DNA of 64,000 nt, taken from positions 2,480,001 to 2,544,000 of the forward strand of contig OZ241749.1 of NCBI GenBank assembly GCA_965200945.1. The letters run 5' to 3'. A program made the translations under genes and the position numbers. This DNA is from JADCRZ01 sp965200945 (lineage in GTDB: Bacteria > Bacteroidota > Bacteroidia > Chitinophagales > Chitinophagaceae). Below the pieces are notes generated by a model. That model was not told the DNA's origin and ran no database searches. It saw nothing but the letters and a program-made list of their open reading frames with translations. Position 1 is the first letter of the stretch. The number at the start of each line of letters is the position of its first letter. Positions 61,022-64,000 of the stretch are shown here, piece after piece.

Positions 61022-62059
61022 TTACACCGGACATTTTTCGTGGTAATTCTGGAGCACGATGGGTGCGGTTTCGAAAGTGAATCCTTCATAATTCTGTCCG
61101 ATCTCATCCAGTACGGCGTTGATCTCTTCTTTTGTTCCCAGCGACACCAGCTTGTTGCGGTACTCCTTGATATAGGGCAGTCCCTTCAAGTAGTTGGAAT
61201 AATGGCGGCGCATCTCCCAGATGCCGGTGAGCGGGCCTTTCCAGCTGACCGACTGATCGAGGTGTTTTTTGCAGACCACGATCCTTTCTTCCAGCGTGGG
61301 CGGCGCCATGCGTTCGCCGGTGGCAAAATAGTGTTTTATCTCGCGGAAGACCCACGGATATCCAATGGCCGCCCGGCCGATCATGATGCCGTCTATGCCG
61401 TACCGGTTTTTATATTCAAGCGCTTTTTCCGGCGAATCGATGTCGCCGTTCCCGAAGATGGGAATGTGGATCCGCGGGTTGTTCTTTACTTTGCCGATCA
61501 GCGTCCAGTCGGCTTCGCCTTTGTACATCTGGGTGCGGGTGCGCCCGTGGATGGCCAGCGCCTTGATGCCGATGTCCTGCAGACGCTCGGCCACTTCTTC
61601 GATATTTTTTGTGGATTCATCCCAGCCCAGCCGTGTTTTAACCGTGACGGGTAAAGACGTGCTCTTGATCACCGCGTCCGTCAGCCGGATCATCAGGGGC
61701 ACATCTTTCAGCACACCGGCGCCGGCGCCCTTGCAGGCGACTTTCTTCACCGGGCAGCCGTAATTGATGTCGAGCAGGTCGGGGTTTACGGTGTCTACGA
61801 TCTTTGCGGCCATGGCCAGACTGTCTTCATCGCCTCCGAAGATCTGGATGCCTACCGGCCGTTCGGCTTCGAGTATGTCGAGCTTCTGGCGGCTTTTGAT
61901 CGCATGCCTGATAAGGCCTTCCGAAGAGATAAACTCCGTGTACATGAGGTCTGCGCCATTGTCTTTACAAACCGCCCTGAACGGCGGATCGCTCACGTCT
62001 TCCATCGGAGCCAGCAACAGGGGAAATGCAGGAAGTTGTATATTGCCAATCTTTACCAA
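61022..62059 (-). CDS. dusB: tRNA-dihydrouridine synthase
   Basis: Reduces uridines in tRNA D-loops using FMN and NADPH. A 345-residue TIM-barrel protein with APMEDVSDPPFR near the N-terminus, catalytic Cys in INYGCPVKKV, the FMN-binding HGRTRTQMYKG, and IFGNGDI. Length normal for the DusB-type. A -7 box (TAAATTTG) is found about 88 bases upstream of the ATG. Confidence 0.93.
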   Translation of the reverse strand: MVKIGNIQLPAFPLLLAPMEDVSDPPFRAVCKDNGADLMYTEFISSEGLIRHAIKSRQKLDILEAERPVGIQIFGGDEDSLAMAAKIVDTVNPDLLDINYGCPVKKVACKGAGAGVLKDVPLMIRLTDAVIKSTSLPVTVKTRLGWDESTKNIEEVAERLQDIGIKALAIHGRTRTQMYKGEADWTLIGKVKNNPRIHIPIFGNGDIDSPEKALEYKNRYGIDGIMIGRAAIGYPWVFREIKHYFATGERMAPPTLEERIVVCKKHLDQSVSWKGPLTGIWEMRRHYSNYLKGLPYIKEYRNKLVSLGTKEEINAVLDEIGQNYEGFTFETAPIVLQNYHEKCPV

Positions 62060-62146
62060 GAAATTCTTTGTTTAAAATTTGATGAAAACCGGGCTGGTAC
62101 CGCGCTGCAACCGGTGCAGGCGCCCAACCGGCACTCCGGGAACCAG

Positions 62147-62154
62147 CGCAAATT
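62147..62154 (-). promoter_or_regulatory. -7 box TAAATTTG before dusB
   Basis: Exact TAnnTTTG match on the minus strand in the divergent dusB/CPBP gap, giving a leader of about 80 bases for dusB. No -33 TTG at the usual distance. Confidence 0.35.
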
Positions 62155-62177
62155 TATAGCTAAAAATTAAAACTTAC

Positions 62178-63134
62178 ATGTCTACCTACCTCAAGTACAG
62201 GCCCGCCTGGTTGCAAATGCTGATCTTCGGAAGCCTGATTATTGGATGTATCCTGGTAGGACAGATCATAGCCATTCCCCTGATCTCGAAAATGTACGGG
62301 GTTTCTGCGCTCGAGTTTGTGAACATTGATTTTCGCAATCCGGCGGTGGTGGCCGGACTGAAGCTGCTTCAGGTAGTTTCCACCATTTCCTTTTTCCTGC
62401 TGCCTTCACTGGTTTTTGCCTACTTGTCAGACAGCCACCCGATGAAGTACATCGGTTTCAAGAAGCCGGTTCCCCTCAGTTTTTATTTTCTGGCTGTTAT
62501 AATTATCCTGGTCTCTTTTCCGATGGTAGCCTGGCTCATAGAAGTGAACCAGCACATGCACCTGCCCCGCAACATGCAGCACCTTGAAAAAGTGATGCGC
62601 GACCTCGAGGCACGGGAAAACGACATGGTGAAGAACCTGCTCGACATGAAATCGACCACCGACCTGCTGGTGATCCTGGGAGTGGTAGCGGTACTGCCTG
62701 CCGTGGCGGAAGAACTGTTTTTCAGGGGGGTGCTGCAGCGCCTGTTTATCCAGCTCTTCAAGCGGCCCTGGGCGGGCATCATTACCGTCGCTATTATTTT
62801 CTCGGCCATGCACGGACAGTTCCTCGGATTTTTTCCGCGCTTTGTGCTGGGCGTGGTGCTCGGCGCCCTCTACTGGTACAGCGGCAGCCTGTGGCCCGGC
62901 ATGCTGGCCCATTTTATTTACAACGCCTCGCAGGTCGTGCTTATCTATAAAAGTCCGCAGCTCATAGAAAAAGAACCGGATTTTTCTGCCCAGCTGATCA
63001 CTTTCAGCACCGTTGCTGTGTTGTTCCTCCTCTGGTGGATGTACCGCATCTCGCAAACCTCCTATGCAGAAGTATACGACACGGATGATTTTCATATCGG
63101 TCCGCGCGACGAATACATGCACAAAGAACTCTAA
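62178..63134 (+). CDS. CPBP family intramembrane glutamic endopeptidase
   Basis: A 318-residue membrane protein with about eight helices. It carries the CPBP/Abi (type II CAAX protease-like) motifs EExxxR (Glu178, Glu179, Arg183), FSAMHGQF (His212) and HFIYN (His245, Asn249), which form the active site in the membrane. The natural substrate is unknown. cdsA follows 20 bases downstream, so both may be in one operon of membrane functions. Confidence 0.92.
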   Translation: MSTYLKYRPAWLQMLIFGSLIIGCILVGQIIAIPLISKMYGVSALEFVNIDFRNPAVVAGLKLLQVVSTISFFLLPSLVFAYLSDSHPMKYIGFKKPVPLSFYFLAVIIILVSFPMVAWLIEVNQHMHLPRNMQHLEKVMRDLEARENDMVKNLLDMKSTTDLLVILGVVAVLPAVAEELFFRGVLQRLFIQLFKRPWAGIITVAIIFSAMHGQFLGFFPRFVLGVVLGALYWYSGSLWPGMLAHFIYNASQVVLIYKSPQLIEKEPDFSAQLITFSTVAVLFLLWWMYRISQTSYAEVYDTDDFHIGPRDEYMHKEL

Positions 63135-63154
63135 CTGATAACCTGTTCTTTTCT

Positions 63155-64000
63155 ATGGCATTGAATATCCAGACTCTCAGAACCCGGGCGCTGACAGCGG
63201 TTATCTTCGTAGTGGTGATGCTCGCCGGTTTGCTCTGGAACCAGTGGAGCTTTTTACTGCTGTTTTCGGTGATCCATTTCGGCTGCTGGTTCGAATATCA
63301 GAAACTGGTTGGATCGATCGATCCGGAATACGCCGCTATCACTCCTTTTCATAAATGGTGCGTGATGATCACCGGCTGGTGCTTTATGCTTTTCATGACA
63401 GATGATACTTACCGCATCGGTACGATCACCCTGAACGCCATCGGTTGGTGGCTGGGGCTCATCTCCCTGATCATACTCCCCGTTGTCGAGCTTTTATTTA
63501 CGAGGGAACCCAACCTGAAAAATATCGGATATTCCCTGCTGGGACTGATTTATATCTCCCTGAGCTGGGCGCTGATGATCAGTCTTAGGAACCCTGGCAA
63601 CAGGCATGATGTAAGTAGTTCTTCCGGAACGATCGATGGGAGGCTCCTCCCCCTCCTGATTATCCTGAGTATCTGGATCAACGATACCATGGCCTATATC
63701 GTCGGCTCGCTCATCGGCAAAACGCCTTTTTCTTCCATCTCACCCAAAAAAACCTGGGAGGGCACGGCAGGCGGCGCCATTTTATGCGTGGCCGTGGTGA
63801 GCTTTGCGCTTAGAAATTTTTTCCCCTGGCAGCACCTGCTGGTGATCACGGGCATATGCGCCGTCGTAGGCACAGCGGGCGACCTGCTCGAAAGCAAGCT
63901 GAAACGCATGGCCGGGGTAAAAGACAGCGGCCAGATTATGCCTGGCCACGGCGGTTTTCTCGACCGCTTCGATTCGCTGCTGCTGGCTACGCCGTTTGTG
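63155..64000 (+). CDS. cdsA: Phosphatidate cytidylyltransferase (3' partial)
   Basis: Makes CDP-diacylglycerol from phosphatidic acid and CTP, the precursor of membrane phospholipids. ATG 63155 begins MALNIQTLRTRALTAVIF; the frame runs open to the right edge (282 codons), so only the last few residues can be missing. The CdsA signature is clear near the end: SKLKRMAGVKDSG, then PGHGGFLDRFDS, after about eight hydrophobic helices. It lies 20 bases after the CPBP protease gene. Confidence 0.95.
   Translation, partial: MALNIQTLRTRALTAVIFVVVMLAGLLWNQWSFLLLFSVIHFGCWFEYQKLVGSIDPEYAAITPFHKWCVMITGWCFMLFMTDDTYRIGTITLNAIGWWLGLISLIILPVVELLFTREPNLKNIGYSLLGLIYISLSWALMISLRNPGNRHDVSSSSGTIDGRLLPLLIILSIWINDTMAYIVGSLIGKTPFSSISPKKTWEGTAGGAILCVAVVSFALRNFFPWQHLLVITGICAVVGTAGDLLESKLKRMAGVKDSGQIMPGHGGFLDRFDSLLLATPFV

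Noticed and set aside
60045..61046. 333-residue plus-strand open frame
   Set aside because: Antisense to the alpha/beta-hydrolase gene, whose catalytic motifs are clear.
1..64000. tRNA or rRNA genes, CRISPR arrays, prophage, insertion sequences
   Set aside because: No cloverleaf, rRNA signature, regularly spaced repeats, transposase, integrase or phage structural genes were seen on either strand.

Overview
This window is a chromosomal segment of a Bacteroidota bacterium, most likely family Chitinophagaceae. The evidence is a type IX secretion (T9SS) C-terminal sorting domain on a subtilisin-like protease, an exosortase N / VIT-protein pair, HTH_34-type and DUF1361 genes, recurrent TAnnTTTG -7 promoter boxes without Shine-Dalgarno sequences, and high-GC coding DNA. 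There are no rRNA or tRNA genes, CRISPR arrays, prophage or insertion sequences that I can see. The window cuts a gene at each end: a PP2C-like phosphatase at the left and cdsA at the right.

Layout. 1-5.5 kb: membrane-anchored PP2C-like phosphatase, kinase-like membrane protein with its own promoter, secreted M14-like peptidase, orphan ExbD, lipoprotein. 5.7-9.6 kb: DUF1080/PA14 protein followed by a secreted beta-propeller/cytochrome c protein. 9.9-14.9 kb: oligopeptidase B, quinone-oxidoreductase-like MDR enzyme, FAD dehydrogenase. 15.0-22.9 kb: SbcD-SbcC nuclease, then a YciF-like ferritin-fold protein and large-subunit catalase KatE. 23-31 kb: cyanophycinase, then a xylan/glucuronoxylan block (xylulokinase and xylose isomerase on minus; GH67 alpha-glucuronidase and an SDR on plus) with two LacI-type palindromes before the glucuronidase. 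31.3-32.9 kb: a second heme catalase. 33.2-34.8 kb: a small regulatory/membrane locus with an HTH_34 regulator and two near-identical CTTTG-N5-CAAAG promoter dyads. 34.8-41.3 kb: a B12-type radical SAM protein, then a tight cluster of VIT-domain protein with PEP-CTERM tail, exosortase N, diacylglycerol-kinase family protein and DUF1361 protein. 41.4-51.4 kb: a TolB-propeller/outer-membrane barrel protein, MBL hydrolase, polysaccharide flippase, ArfB, Dtd, MazG-like pyrophosphohydrolase, glycyl-tRNA synthetase, small membrane protein, ferredoxin reductase-like protein. 51.5-64 kb: T9SS-exported S8 protease, small secreted protein, Mfd, NudK, alpha/beta hydrolase, Dus, CPBP protease, cdsA.

The most interesting system is the exosortase N cluster. 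Its apparent substrate is the neighbouring polytopic VIT protein, which ends in a PEP motif, hydrophobic helix and basic tail. The exosortase carries an extra C-terminal extracytoplasmic domain and is followed at once by a lipid-kinase gene. Other items of interest are the paired dyad promoters of the HTH_34 locus, a roughly 165-bp nested palindrome between xylA and xylB, and a family of dispersed intergenic palindromes with the core AGACGCCGGGC(A)TGG.
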